From Mediterraneibacter faecis JCM 15917 (GTDB taxonomy: Bacteria > Bacillota > Clostridia > Lachnospirales > Lachnospiraceae), in assembly GCA_001312505.1 (NCBI GenBank), contig BBDW01000017.1, forward strand, positions 1-61,490: a stretch of DNA of 61,490 nucleotides. Direction: 5' to 3'. Under the pieces are notes generated by a model that saw nothing but the letters and a program-made list of their open reading frames with translations, did no database searches and was not told the origin of the DNA. This document shows, piece by piece, positions 48,442 through 57,494 of the stretch; positions within the stretch are counted from its first letter, which is position 1, and every line of letters starts with the position of its first letter. The position numbers and the translations under genes were made by a program.

Positions 48442-50012
48442 CTCACAGCGCCTCCCTTTTCTCCTGACTCCTGTTCAAAATAAATCCTGATTTTTTCGTC
48501 TTTAAACTCTGCAACGGAACATTTCATGAATTCTGATTTTTCACCTGGAAAATCTTTTCGGAAATGAGCTCCTCTTGATTCACGTCTTTCCACGGCACTC
48601 ATAAGTGTCGCTTTTCCAAGAACAGCCATCGGATATAGTCTGTAATTTTCATAAACAGATACCATTGGATCAATCGGAAATGTCCTCAGCTCATTCAAGC
48701 TGGAATCCAATGCGTAAATACTATCCTGAAGAACTTCTCCATCACGGATCAAATCCATACCATAACTCATGATCTTCATTAATTTACGCAGTGTTGCTGT
48801 CGCTGAATACTTGCCCCCCCGATACTCTGACATCTGTTCCATACGATCAATTTTCTCCTGCTCATGCTCAATATAAGGAACAAACAATTCTTCGCACATC
48901 GGCTGACCCTGTCCCTCATGCACCGCATGCGCTGCTGTTCTTCCCGAATGAACTGCTGTCATCAATGAATTTCCACCAAGGCAATTTGCACCATGATATT
49001 TTGACGCAGCTTCTCCCACAGCATACAATCCTGCAATATTCGTCTGATGCATTCCGTCCACTTTAATACCACCCATAAAGAAATGGATTGCCGGCGTTAC
49101 AGGGATCGATTCTTTTGCATTCTCCAGATAAACCTGTCCGGGACACATTGCAATTTCTCTTGCGACAAGATCTCTTGACATCAGATTGCCTTCCGTACCA
49201 TACTTTTCTTCCATGAAATAAACACTGTGACTTCTATTCTTATAATAAAGTCTCCAACCTTCACTTCTGACAGATTCCGAGATTATAACCCTCTTATTTC
49301 CTCGCTGAACCGTGGTCGGATAATACTGGATAAATTCGAGATTTCTCAGCTGCACTCCCTGTAAAAAAAGCTTTCCTGTCACATAACCATCATTTAATTC
49401 AGATCCAGTGGTTTTTCCATATAGCTTGTTCATTCCACCGGTAGCACAGATTACTGCATCCGCATAAACCGGAATCAACATTTTAGATTCTGGATTATAA
49501 AATAACGCTCCATAACACTTTTCATCCCGAATAAGAGCGGAATAAAAATACAATCCAATTTTCTTTTCTATTTTACCTTTAATCTCATACTCCAGGCATT
49601 TCTGTGTCATTGCCGTAACAATCTGTTTTCCAATGGAATTACCTGAATAAACAGTTCTTTTTCTACTCTGTCCTCCGGAAGCTTTCACTTTCCATGTATC
49701 ATCTTCATTTCGATCAAAAAGAACTCCCATCTCATCCAGCCATTTCAGATGTTCCGGTGCTTTCTCACAGAGATTTCTCACATCCTCTTCTTTTTCAAGA
49801 AAACACCCACTCTCCAGCGTATCATTCGCATGCCACACTACAGAATCCTCCTCTGCGGTATCAACTACTGCATTGATTCCTTCTGCTGCCATAACTGACT
49901 GTGTACGTTCTGACTGAACCGGTGATACAAGAATTACCTCATCATCAAGTTCTGCTGCTTCTATTGCAGCAGACATCCCGGCAATTCCATTTCCTATAAT
50001 TAATACCTTCAT
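48438..50012 (-). CDS. fumarate reductase/succinate dehydrogenase flavoprotein-like
   Basis: FAD-binding subunit of 524 aa, shorter than FrdA or SdhA (about 580-600). The dinucleotide motif GNGIAGMSAAIEAAE starts at residue 7. ATGGMNKLYG, FMGGIKVDG, RDLVAREI and SRGAHFRKDFP are family blocks. Two usual dicarboxylate-binding residues differ: QYYPT replaces the QYHPT-type His, and HGANCLGGNS replaces the NRLG Arg. The substrate may therefore not be plain fumarate or succinate. AGAAGATGA precedes the ATG. A tract at 48814-48820 adds one Gly. Confidence 0.8.
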   Translation of the reverse strand: MKVLIIGNGIAGMSAAIEAAELDDEVILVSPVQSERTQSVMAAEGINAVVDTAEEDSVVWHANDTLESGCFLEKEEDVRNLCEKAPEHLKWLDEMGVLFDRNEDDTWKVKASGGQSRKRTVYSGNSIGKQIVTAMTQKCLEYEIKGKIEKKIGLYFYSALIRDEKCYGALFYNPESKMLIPVYADAVICATGGMNKLYGKTTGSELNDGYVTGKLFLQGVQLRNLEFIQYYPTTVQRGNKRVIISESVRSEGWRLYYKNRSHSVYFMEEKYGTEGNLMSRDLVAREIAMCPGQVYLENAKESIPVTPAIHFFMGGIKVDGMHQTNIAGLYAVGEAASKYHGANCLGGNSLMTAVHSGRTAAHAVHEGQGQPMCEELFVPYIEHEQEKIDRMEQMSEYRGGKYSATATLRKLMKIMSYGMDLIRDGEVLQDSIYALDSSLNELRTFPIDPMVSVYENYRLYPMAVLGKATLMSAVERRESRGAHFRKDFPGEKSEFMKCSVAEFKDEKIRIYFEQESGEKGGAVR

Positions 50013-50048
50013 TTGTCATCTTCTCTTTCCTAAAAATCTCACCTGTTC

Positions 50049-50585
50049 CTACAATCTTATCCGCGCAGCCACCGTAAGAACCATTAATAATCCACAGATG
50101 ATCCATGTTACACAATCCACAAGCTTCTCCATCCTATCGTTCCTCAACAAACCAAGCGTCAGCATAGAACGGCTGAACGATACACTCAGATGCAGAAATG
50201 CCGCGCCTGCAAAGAGAATCTCCGTCACTAATACAAGAAACTTTGCTCCACCAGAAAATGATGCTCCACTTATTATAAGATGAAGTACTCTCATGTGTGG
50301 ATACAATAAAATCAGTATAACAATTCCGCTGATTCTCTGCGTAATTAATCTCCAATTCTCTTTCCTGTATCTGTGAAAATTAAGTATTCCACGTCTTGGA
50401 TAATAACTTACAATACAAAGAACTATATGAATCAAAACTGTCGCCACGATCCCTCCTGCGAGTATCTGACAATTAGAATAATCCTGTCCACCACCTGTCA
50501 ACACAGGAATGGACATGGTAAGCATATGTCCAAGTAAGAATAACGTAAGCATCCAGGAACATACTGCGTTCCATTTCTTTATCAT
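50049..50585 (-). CDS. membrane anchor subunit of the frd-like complex
   Basis: A 178-aa protein with five hydrophobic segments and several membrane His residues (LLGHMLTM near residue 19, LIHIVLC near 52, LYPHMRVLHL near 95, FLHLSVSF near 130). This is the layout of single-chain SdhC/FrdC anchors that bind b haem and quinone. Sequence identity to known anchors is not obvious; the call rests on topology and position upstream of the flavoprotein and Fe-S genes. The ribosome binding site carries an eight-G tract (50595-50602). Confidence 0.65.
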   Translation of the reverse strand: MIKKWNAVCSWMLTLFLLGHMLTMSIPVLTGGGQDYSNCQILAGGIVATVLIHIVLCIVSYYPRRGILNFHRYRKENWRLITQRISGIVILILLYPHMRVLHLIISGASFSGGAKFLVLVTEILFAGAAFLHLSVSFSRSMLTLGLLRNDRMEKLVDCVTWIICGLLMVLTVAARIRL

Positions 50586-50626
50586 TAATCAGCACCCCCC
50601 CCTTCTGTATCTTATTCTCTCTACTT

Positions 50627-51656
50627 TTAATCTTCCACATAAACAGCGCGGGTACGCTCTCCATCTTCGATCAATTCTACCTTTGGAAAACTTTGTATAT
50701 ACTGCTTAAATTGTGAGTATCCATAATCCCGTACTTTAAAATCACCAAACTGAATACGAATTCGATTCCCCCCCAGTGTTCCAAGAGAGATCCCCCCCTG
50801 ATCCCCCCCTGTCATCTGGATCTGTCGGATAATATACTCTTCAAGCATATCTTTCTTACTCTTATCTTCATACAAAGTAACTGAAACTTTCGTTCCTTCC
50901 TGGATCAGCTTTAATTTCGGTAAAGTTTCAAGGAACTTGGATAACAAACTGTAACCATAACGTCGAACATCAAAGTCCGGATATACTTTGACCAGCCGGC
51001 TTCCAACTTCACCAAGCCCGGTTTCCCTGTCGTTATTCTGGTTTTCCGTAATGATCTTAACCACGATTTCTTCTATTTTTTCCTTTGATACCTTTTCAAT
51101 CTTTTCTTTTGAACCTCTTCCATTCGGCGATGATAATGAAGCACCGGAAATTTTCTTCTGTCCCCCTTCCAAACACATGCGGATGATAAGACTTTCCTTC
51201 GCTCTCTTCCTTCTCTATCGTGTTGTCTTCCAGAAGCACCTCTAATACGGTGAAGATATCACAGGCTTTACGGAACGGAAGCGGTGTCTTGTCCTCGCCC
51301 ATTCCGATTACCATCTTTCCACTTTCACGAAGCCGGCTTGCAAGCTTTGTAAAATCACTGTCACTTGATACCAGACAGAACCCCTCCAATTCACTTGTAT
51401 AGAGCATGTCCATTGCATCAATGATCATGGCAGAATCTGTAGAATTCTTTCCCTGTGTATAACTGAACTGCTGAATCGGCGTAATAGAATTTTGAAGAAG
51501 TTCTTCCTTCCAGCTCGCACTGTTTGACTTTGTCCAGTCTCCGTAAATTCGTTTGTAAGTCACGTTTCCATATTTAGATAATTCATCCAGGATTGGCTTA
51601 ATATATTTTGCAGATACATTATCCGCATCGATTAAGAGTGCGAAACGGTCTTCCAT
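50627..51656 (-). CDS. NYN (LabA/DUF88) domain protein with two OST-HTH/LOTUS domains (frameshifted)
   Basis: About 343 aa. The N-terminal NYN/PIN-like ribonuclease domain shows acidic metal-site residues in ALLIDADNVSAKY, NSTDSAMIIDAMD and LVSSDSDFTKLA. Two LOTUS (OST-HTH) RNA-binding domains follow (VYPDFDVRRYGYSLLSKFL and FKVRDYGYSQFKQYI). The frame breaks at the five-C tract 51162-51166 (four expected). Three seven-nt tracts at 50768-50809 each add one Gly to the second LOTUS domain. ATG 51656 follows AGGAGAGGAG. It overlaps the upstream yfcE-like gene by 25 bp. It probably acts on RNA. Confidence 0.82.
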
Positions 51657-52228
51657 GTCTGATACTCCTCTCCTGCAAGATTCTTCCATGTAAATACACC
51701 GTTTTCATAAATCATATAACTGTGCTCGGATCCTTCTTTCGGAATCGAGACAGAACCTGGATTTAAGTACTGATATTTTCCACCGTTCATATCAAGGATT
51801 TCCTCACATGCCGGAATATGCGTATGTCCGTTCAAAAGAATATCTCCGTCTTTCAACATCGGAAGCTTATGCGGATTATACACATGTCCGTGTGTTGCAA
51901 ATATTGTAACATCACTGTTCTTTTCTTCCGGATCTCCTGACAGATTCAGATAACAATAATCTGCCAGAATTGGGAACTCCAATACCATCTGATCCACTTC
52001 TGTATCACAATTTCCTCTCACACAAAGAAGTTCTTTCTTCATTGGATTAAGCATTGCGATCACTGCCTTCGGTGCATATCCTTCCGGCAGATCATTTCTC
52101 GGTCCATGATAAAGAATATCCCCCCCTAATAATAATAATTTGTCTGCGCCTTCTCTTTTATAAGACTCAATCATCTGTTCACAATAAAATGCTGATCCAT
52201 GGATGTCAGATGCAATCATTAATTTCAT
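51632..52228 (-). CDS. yfcE: YfcE-type metallophosphoesterase
   Basis: A 198-aa calcineurin-like phosphodiesterase. Metal ligands are in SDIHGSAFY (residues 7-15), GGDILYHGPR near 36, VRGNCD near 70, THGHVYNP near 113 and NGHTHIP near 133. YfcE hydrolyses phosphodiesters such as bis-pNPP, and its natural substrate is uncertain. The tract at 52120-52126 adds one Gly (LLGDILYHGP expected). It is translationally coupled to the NYN-LOTUS gene. Confidence 0.85.
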   Translation of the reverse strand: MKLMIASDIHGSAFYCEQMIESYKREGADKLLLLGGDILYHGPRNDLPEGYAPKAVIAMLNPMKKELLCVRGNCDTEVDQMVLEFPILADYCYLNLSGDPEEKNSDVTIFATHGHVYNPHKLPMLKDGDILLNGHTHIPACEEILDMNGGKYQYLNPGSVSIPKEGSEHSYMIYENGVFTWKNLAGEEYQTWKTVSHS

Positions 52229-52350
52229 TTTTCACGTCCTCCTGTCTTTCTAAATAGTTTCTTTATAATAAATGAAAAAAGCAGTGACTCTTTTCTTGAG
52301 ACACCGCCTCTTATTATTTTGTGCCTGTGGATATTATAACACAGAATGAA

Positions 52351-54104
52351 TCACAGAGAAAAATATTTTCCTACAATTTCAAAAGGCGCCGGACCCACAC
52401 TCAGCACAGCTTTATGGAATTCTTTCTGGGATTGATTTCCAGATTTTATCCATTCCTTTTTCAACTCCAGAAATTTTATATATCCGATATAATATTTCAA
52501 ATAATTTCCCGGCGATCCCAGAATCAGATTATAGATTTTATCAACCGTTTCAGCATCTTTAATCCCATATTTTGCATAAAATTCTACTGTATCCATTCTG
52601 CTCCATCCTTCGTAATGGATTCCCATATCTGCCAATGCATAAAGTGCAAGAATCACTGAACTGTTCTTCTGAAGAATTGCTGCCTGAGTCTTAGATAACG
52701 GCATCAGATAATAGCTGCACATTTCCGCATAAGTTGCCCAGCCTTCTACATATCCGCCAAAATTTAAAATACTCCTGACGGGATCAGGATTCGTGCTTTC
52801 AAAAAATATTGTCTGGTACAGATGTCCCGGATACCCCTCATGTGCCAACGTTGTAAACAGTGCCAAATCATCTCGCATCTGTGTTTGGTTTACATAAATT
52901 ACATTTTCTTCTGTATAGTCAATTGCCGGTATCATATAAAATGCGGGACTTAAATGTTCCTGCATTTCCTCCGGTACATATTTTATCCGCAGAGAAGTTT
53001 TTGGAATCTCAGGAAATGCAGTCCCTATCCCTTTTTTTAACTTTTCTAAAATTCTTTCTGCTTTCCCATCTTCCAATATTGTTGCTGCCTGCTTCGCTTC
53101 GTTGACTGCTTCTTCCATACCGGTAATATCTTCTGAAATTTGTCTGCGTGTTAGTTGCTCAAGCTCTTGAATCGTGTCTGTCACTCCTACACTCTGCTGT
53201 ATATACCATTCGTAGTATTTTCTCCCTTCCGGAAAATAACACAATCCCTTTTCATTCGTTCCCTTCCCTTTCAATTCCTTAACCGCCTGTATCAAATCCT
53301 CATACGCCGGACAAACCTGCTCTTCCATCTGCCTGGCGTTCTGCTGAATATAATCACTCTTTTCTTTTTCAGACAGTTCCTGTAATTCACCAATTCTGGA
53401 CACAAATGTCGAGTACAGATAATTTCCATTTCCCATTGCAAGAAATGCATTACATTGTTCTAACACCTGATCCGCCATTTCATCTGACAAAAACAATCCT
53501 TTGTCTGCTTTTTCTCTTTCAAATGCAATGATCTGTTGAAAATAATCCCTTGTCTCACTTAAAACATCCAGATACTCTTCCACATCTGTCCTGTCATAAA
53601 ACTGATATTCAGATAATACAATTGGAATCTGCGTCTGTACTCCATTGACTGTATTCAACGGTTCTTCATAATACAGATAATCCGCTTCTTCTCTCAAACT
53701 TCTCAGATATTGCTTTAACAGATCGTATGTAATTTTATTCTTTACATTCAGTTTTTCATAAGAAAATGCATACAATGCCTGCTGTATATTCTCCGCTGCT
53801 GTCTTAATCTGAGTACTGTCTGTCTGTATCGTTCCATATGCGGTATCCGCTTTATCAATCCCATACGCTTCTGGCTCTTTTAATGTATAGTGCAGACTGA
53901 TCTGACTTGCAGCCACCTCTTTGCAAAACAATTTTTCTGTAAACGATGTAAATCTTTCATTCTCCACCTCTTTACTGCTCTTTTTTCTTCTAAAAATGTT
54001 GCTTCACAACCGTTTAAAAAGAAAATAGAACTGAAAAGAATACTGATACTACATACAATACTTACACACTGCTTCTTCCGCCTTTTCCAAAATTGAATCA
54101 ACAT
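52351..54104 (-). CDS. DUF885 lipoprotein, putative metallopeptidase (frameshifted)
   Basis: About 584 aa. An N-terminal signal with lipobox FFLNGC (Cys about residue 33) predicts a surface lipoprotein. The body is a DUF885 domain with the zinc motif HEGYPGH in TLAHEGYPGHLYQ near residue 410 and a downstream GGYVEGWATYAE. The family includes carboxypeptidase-like enzymes, but few are characterised. One A is missing near 53974, separating the signal peptide from the catalytic part; the downstream frame alone could be mistaken for a cytoplasmic protein. Confidence 0.82.
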
Positions 54105-54246
54105 AGCAGACTCCGACAGTTATTTCTCTAATTTTATGCATCGGCTTCCTTATTTATACATCTCTCAAATTTGTTTCCAAACAGTAATGCATCCCCTCTT
54201 TATTTGTGATAAAATACAACTATATAAGATACAGGAGGCGTTGTGT

Positions 54247-54903
54247 ATGGCCAGCTTAATATTTGAACATTTGAAAAAAGTATATCCGAACGGATTCGTA
54301 TCTGTAGACGATGTCAGCCTCTCGATCGAGGACGGTGAATTTGTTGTATTCCACGGACCAAGCGGATGCGGAAAATCTACAATTTTACGGATGATTGGCG
54401 GCCTGGAAGATATTACTTCCGGAAAGATCTATCTTGATAATACCTTTTTAAATGACATTCTTCCACGCGACCGGAAGCTTGCCATGGCATTTCAGAATTA
54501 CATTCTCTATAAGCACATGAATGTCTATGATAATATGGCACTTGGACTGAAGCTTCGTGATCTTCCGCGTACAGTTATCAGTACCCGCGTAAAGACTGCT
54601 GCCGCTTTTCTTGGAATTTCAGACATTCTTACGAAAAAAATTCGTTCTATTTCTGATTCTGAACGCCAGCGTGTTGCACTCGGTCGGGCTATTGTCTGCC
54701 ACCCAAAAGTTCTGCTTGTAGATGAAGATTTTGCTCATCAGGATGATGATCTTCGGAAAGATATGATCCATGATATTCTCAAAATTAACAAAGAGCTTGG
54801 AATTACGGTTCTTTATGTCACAAATAACTACGAAGAAGCCGTTTCCCTGAATTCTCGTGTCATTTTTATGAAAGACGGAAAAGTAATTGAGGACAGCATG
54901 TAA
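54247..54903 (+). CDS. orphan ABC ATPase subunit with degenerate motifs
   Basis: A 218-aa protein resembling the nucleotide-binding half of sugar-ABC ATPases (MalK/MsmK/UgpC) but without their C-terminal TOBE domain. Walker A GPSGCGKST (about residue 36) and the Q-loop are intact. The signature is ISDSERQRVALGR instead of LSGGQRQRVALGR, the D-loop is AHQDDDLRK, and the H-switch His is Asn (YVTNNYEEA for YVTHDQ-EA). ATG 54247 follows AGGAGGCG. No permease or binding protein gene is nearby. It may bind ATP but probably hydrolyses it poorly. Confidence 0.85.
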   Translation: MASLIFEHLKKVYPNGFVSVDDVSLSIEDGEFVVFHGPSGCGKSTILRMIGGLEDITSGKIYLDNTFLNDILPRDRKLAMAFQNYILYKHMNVYDNMALGLKLRDLPRTVISTRVKTAAAFLGISDILTKKIRSISDSERQRVALGRAIVCHPKVLLVDEDFAHQDDDLRKDMIHDILKINKELGITVLYVTNNYEEAVSLNSRVIFMKDGKVIEDSM

Positions 54904-54920
54904 GCTGTCCTCTCATTTTT
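54889..54920 (+). terminator. terminator overlapping the ABC ATPase stop
   Basis: GAGGACAGC (54889-54897) pairs with GCTGTCCTC (54904-54912), followed by ATTTTTT. The stop codon lies in the loop. Confidence 0.85.
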
Positions 54921-54948
54921 TACCCAAGCAACTCTCAAAACATGCTTC

Positions 54949-55797
54949 TTATGATTTTTGCTTCTCCAGGTAATTATAAATTTCACGCTTCTGAACGCCG
55001 CGGTCTTTCGCAACCTTTTTCATTGCTTCTTTTCGATCCACTCCCTGAGAAATATAGTACTCCATATGGTCTTCAATACTCATATCTTCCCAGCGCTCTT
55101 TTTCTTCCTGACGGATTTCTTCCCGGCTTCTCCCTGCAATTACAATCACGCACTCTCCCTTCGGATCATTCGCCTCATAATAAGCTACTGCTCCTTCAAG
55201 TGTTGATTGAAATGCTGTCTCATGCCTTTTGGTCAGTTCTCTGCAAACCGTTACTTTTCGATCTCCCAGACGCTCTGAAAGAAGTTTCAAAGTCTTTACC
55301 AGACGATGCGGTGCTTCATACATTACGATCGTTCTTGTCTCAGCAGCCATCTCTTTTAAAACTTCTTCCCGCTCTTTCTTATCTGTCGGAAGAAATGCCT
55401 CAAATGCAAATCTTCTTGTCGGAAGTCCTGACATTGTAAGCGCTGTAACACATGCCGCCGGTCCCGGAACAGAAGTTACTCGAATCCCTGTTTCATAACA
55501 CATTTTCACCAGTTCTTCTCCCGGATCAGAGATCCCAGGTGTACCTGCATCTGTGATCACCGCAATATCCAGTCCTTCTTCCAGCTTCTCCACCAGTTTA
55601 CGACCTTTATCAAACTTGTTATATTCATGATAACTTGTCATTGGCGTCTGTATTTCGAAATGATTTAACAGCTTAATACTGTTTCTTGTATCTTCTGCTG
55701 CGATCAGATCTACCTCTTTCAATGTTCTGATCGCACGAAATGTCATATCTTCCAGATTTCCAATCGGTGTTGCTACCAAATATAATGTTCCTGCCAT
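54949..55797 (-). CDS. rsmI: 16S rRNA (cytidine(1402)-2'-O)-methyltransferase
   Basis: SAM-dependent methylation of C1402 in the ribosomal decoding centre. About 282 aa and intact. LYLVATPIGNLED is at the N-terminus, followed by AAEDTRNS near residue 33, DAGTPGISDPGEEL near 83, VPGPAACVTAL near 108 and MYEAPHRL near 157, and then a C-terminal helical tail. ATG 55797 leaves proper spacing to GGGAG; ATG 55803 is the alternative. It is the last gene of the conserved holB-ricT-trmN6-rsmI cluster. Confidence 0.94.
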   Translation of the reverse strand: MAGTLYLVATPIGNLEDMTFRAIRTLKEVDLIAAEDTRNSIKLLNHFEIQTPMTSYHEYNKFDKGRKLVEKLEEGLDIAVITDAGTPGISDPGEELVKMCYETGIRVTSVPGPAACVTALTMSGLPTRRFAFEAFLPTDKKEREEVLKEMAAETRTIVMYEAPHRLVKTLKLLSERLGDRKVTVCRELTKRHETAFQSTLEGAVAYYEANDPKGECVIVIAGRSREEIRQEEKERWEDMSIEDHMEYYISQGVDRKEAMKKVAKDRGVQKREIYNYLEKQKS

Positions 55798-55828
55798 CTT
55801 CATCTCCCATGACTTTGTAACTGTTCAG

Positions 55829-56574
55829 TTACCTTTGTTTTTCAGAATTATTTCCGTTCTTCTGCAGTAAAGTCCCATCCTTCGTATACATAATGATTGG
55901 TGGCTCTATTGTCACTCTAGGTTTTGCCCCCCCACGCATTCCTTCCACCAGAACCATTGTCGGTTCTTTATCTATATACGGATGAATAAACTGAATCCGT
56001 TTCGGTTCAATCTTATATTCATGCATCTTCGTCAAAATCTCTGTCAGCCGAAACGGTCTGTGAATCATATAAAATCTGCCTTTATCCTGAAGAAGCCGCA
56101 TACTTTCTCTTAAAATATCATCTAATGTACACAACACCTCATGCCGTGCAATCGCCTTACTGTCATCTGGATTCCGAAGTCCATGATCCGCTAACATATA
56201 AGGCGGATTCGTTGTGATCACATCAAAAAAGGCCGGCTTAAATCGTTCTGCCGCCTCTTTAATATCTCCGGTTACAATGTTAATTCTGTCTTCCAGATGA
56301 TTATGTGCAACACTGCGTCTTGCCATTTCTGCAGTCTCAGCCTGTATCTCAAGCCCTGTAAAATGCTTTCCTTTCGTCTTTCCTGCAAGTAGAACCGGAT
56401 GATTCCATTCCCGGTTCCCATATCAAGCACGGTCTCTCCCGGCTTTACTTTTGCAAAATCAGAGAGAAATACTGCATCCACTCCAAAACAGAATTTTGAA
56501 GGATTCTGGATCAATTCTAATCCTCCAAGCTGCAGATCATCCAGACGCTCGCCTGGTCTCAGATTATTTGTCAT
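55829..56574 (-). CDS. TrmN6/YabB-type methyltransferase (frameshifted)
   Basis: A class I SAM methyltransferase of about 248 aa with VLDMGTGNGIIP (motif I), GDIKEAAERF and the catalytic TTNPPYM near residue 125, as in enzymes that make m6A37 in tRNA1(Val). One C is missing near 56405 (ATCATCCCGG read as ATCATCCGG), splitting it in the SAM domain. It starts within the last 11 bp of ricT. The tract at 55927-55933 adds one Gly (MRGAKPR expected). The exact tRNA target is inferred from gene order. Confidence 0.82.
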
Positions 56575-57490
56575 CTAACTTCGAAGCTCCCTCTTTCTTC
56601 TCCATCCGTTCAAGCGCAGCTAGTTTCTTCTGCTCTTCTTTCGATACTTTCTGTTTCTTTCTTCTCGGACGGAATTTCAGATCATCCGCCTTATACTCGC
56701 GAATCTCTTTCTCGTCATTCTCCAGATTAACAATAACTTTCACAAGTCTGCGAAGTACACTCAAAGAATGTACTGTTCCGGTCAATCCATCACTTGTTGT
56801 CACATTATCTCCAACAGAAGGTAACTGACTGTTAAGCACTTCATAAGTCTCTTCCTCATTCGTCAGACAACACATCAATCTTCCGCAGACCCCCCCTGAA
56901 ATCTTTGTCGGATTCAGGGACAGGTTCTGTTCCTTTGCCATCTTGATTGATACCGCTGCAAACTCTGTCAGATATGTGCTGCAGCATAATGGACGTCCAC
57001 AGATACCAATTCCTCCGCGAATCTTCGTCTCATCTCTGACCCCCCCAATCTGACGAAGCTCGATTCTTGTTCTGAATACAGCTGCCAGATCCTTTACAAG
57101 TTCACGGAAATCAATACGTCCGTCCGCTGTAAAATAAAACAGGACTTTATTATTATCGAAAGTATATTCTGCTTCAATCAGTTTCATATCCAGTCCATGC
57201 TTGCGGATCTTCTCCTGACAAATCTTAAAAGCCTCTTTCTCTTTCTGACGATTCTTCTCTACCGTCTTCTCGTCTTGCTCTGTTGCAATACGAATCACAG
57301 ACTTCAAAGGCTGAACCACTGAATCATCGTCCACCTCTTTTGGTGCACTGACAACACGTCCATACTCGATTCCCCGTGCTGTCTCCACGATTACGTGATC
57401 CCCCCCCTGTTTGATTTCAAACTCTCCCGGGGGGGAAAAGAAATAAATCTTTCCCGCTGTTCGGAATCTTACTCCTATTACTTTTGTCAT
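56564..57490 (-). CDS. ricT: PSP1-domain protein RicT (YaaT)
   Basis: A 308-aa Fe-S-binding protein. In Bacillus, RicT forms the RicAFT complex that aids mRNA processing by RNase Y and affects sporulation and competence. Cys-rich blocks GICGRPLCCSTYL near residue 173 and CGRLMCCLTNEE near 209 are characteristic, as is VIVETARGIEYG near 34. Four tracts (56890-56896, 57040-57046, eight C at 57400-57407, and 57429-57435) each add one residue. AAGGAGA precedes the ATG at 57490. Confidence 0.9.
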   Translation of the reverse strand: MTKVIGVRFRTAGKIYFFSPPGEFEIKQGGDHVIVETARGIEYGRVVSAPKEVDDDSVVQPLKSVIRIATEQDEKTVEKNRQKEKEAFKICQEKIRKHGLDMKLIEAEYTFDNNKVLFYFTADGRIDFRELVKDLAAVFRTRIELRQIGGVRDETKIRGGIGICGRPLCCSTYLTEFAAVSIKMAKEQNLSLNPTKISGGVCGRLMCCLTNEEETYEVLNSQLPSVGDNVTTSDGLTGTVHSLSVLRRLVKVIVNLENDEKEIREYKADDLKFRPRRKKQKVSKEEQKKLAALERMEKKEGASKLDDK

Positions 57491-57494
57491 GTAT

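Noticed and set aside
54247..54903. Sugar ABC importer ATPase (MsmK)
   Set aside because: No TOBE domain, no permease genes nearby, and key catalytic motifs are altered. Only a general ABC ATPase call is justified.
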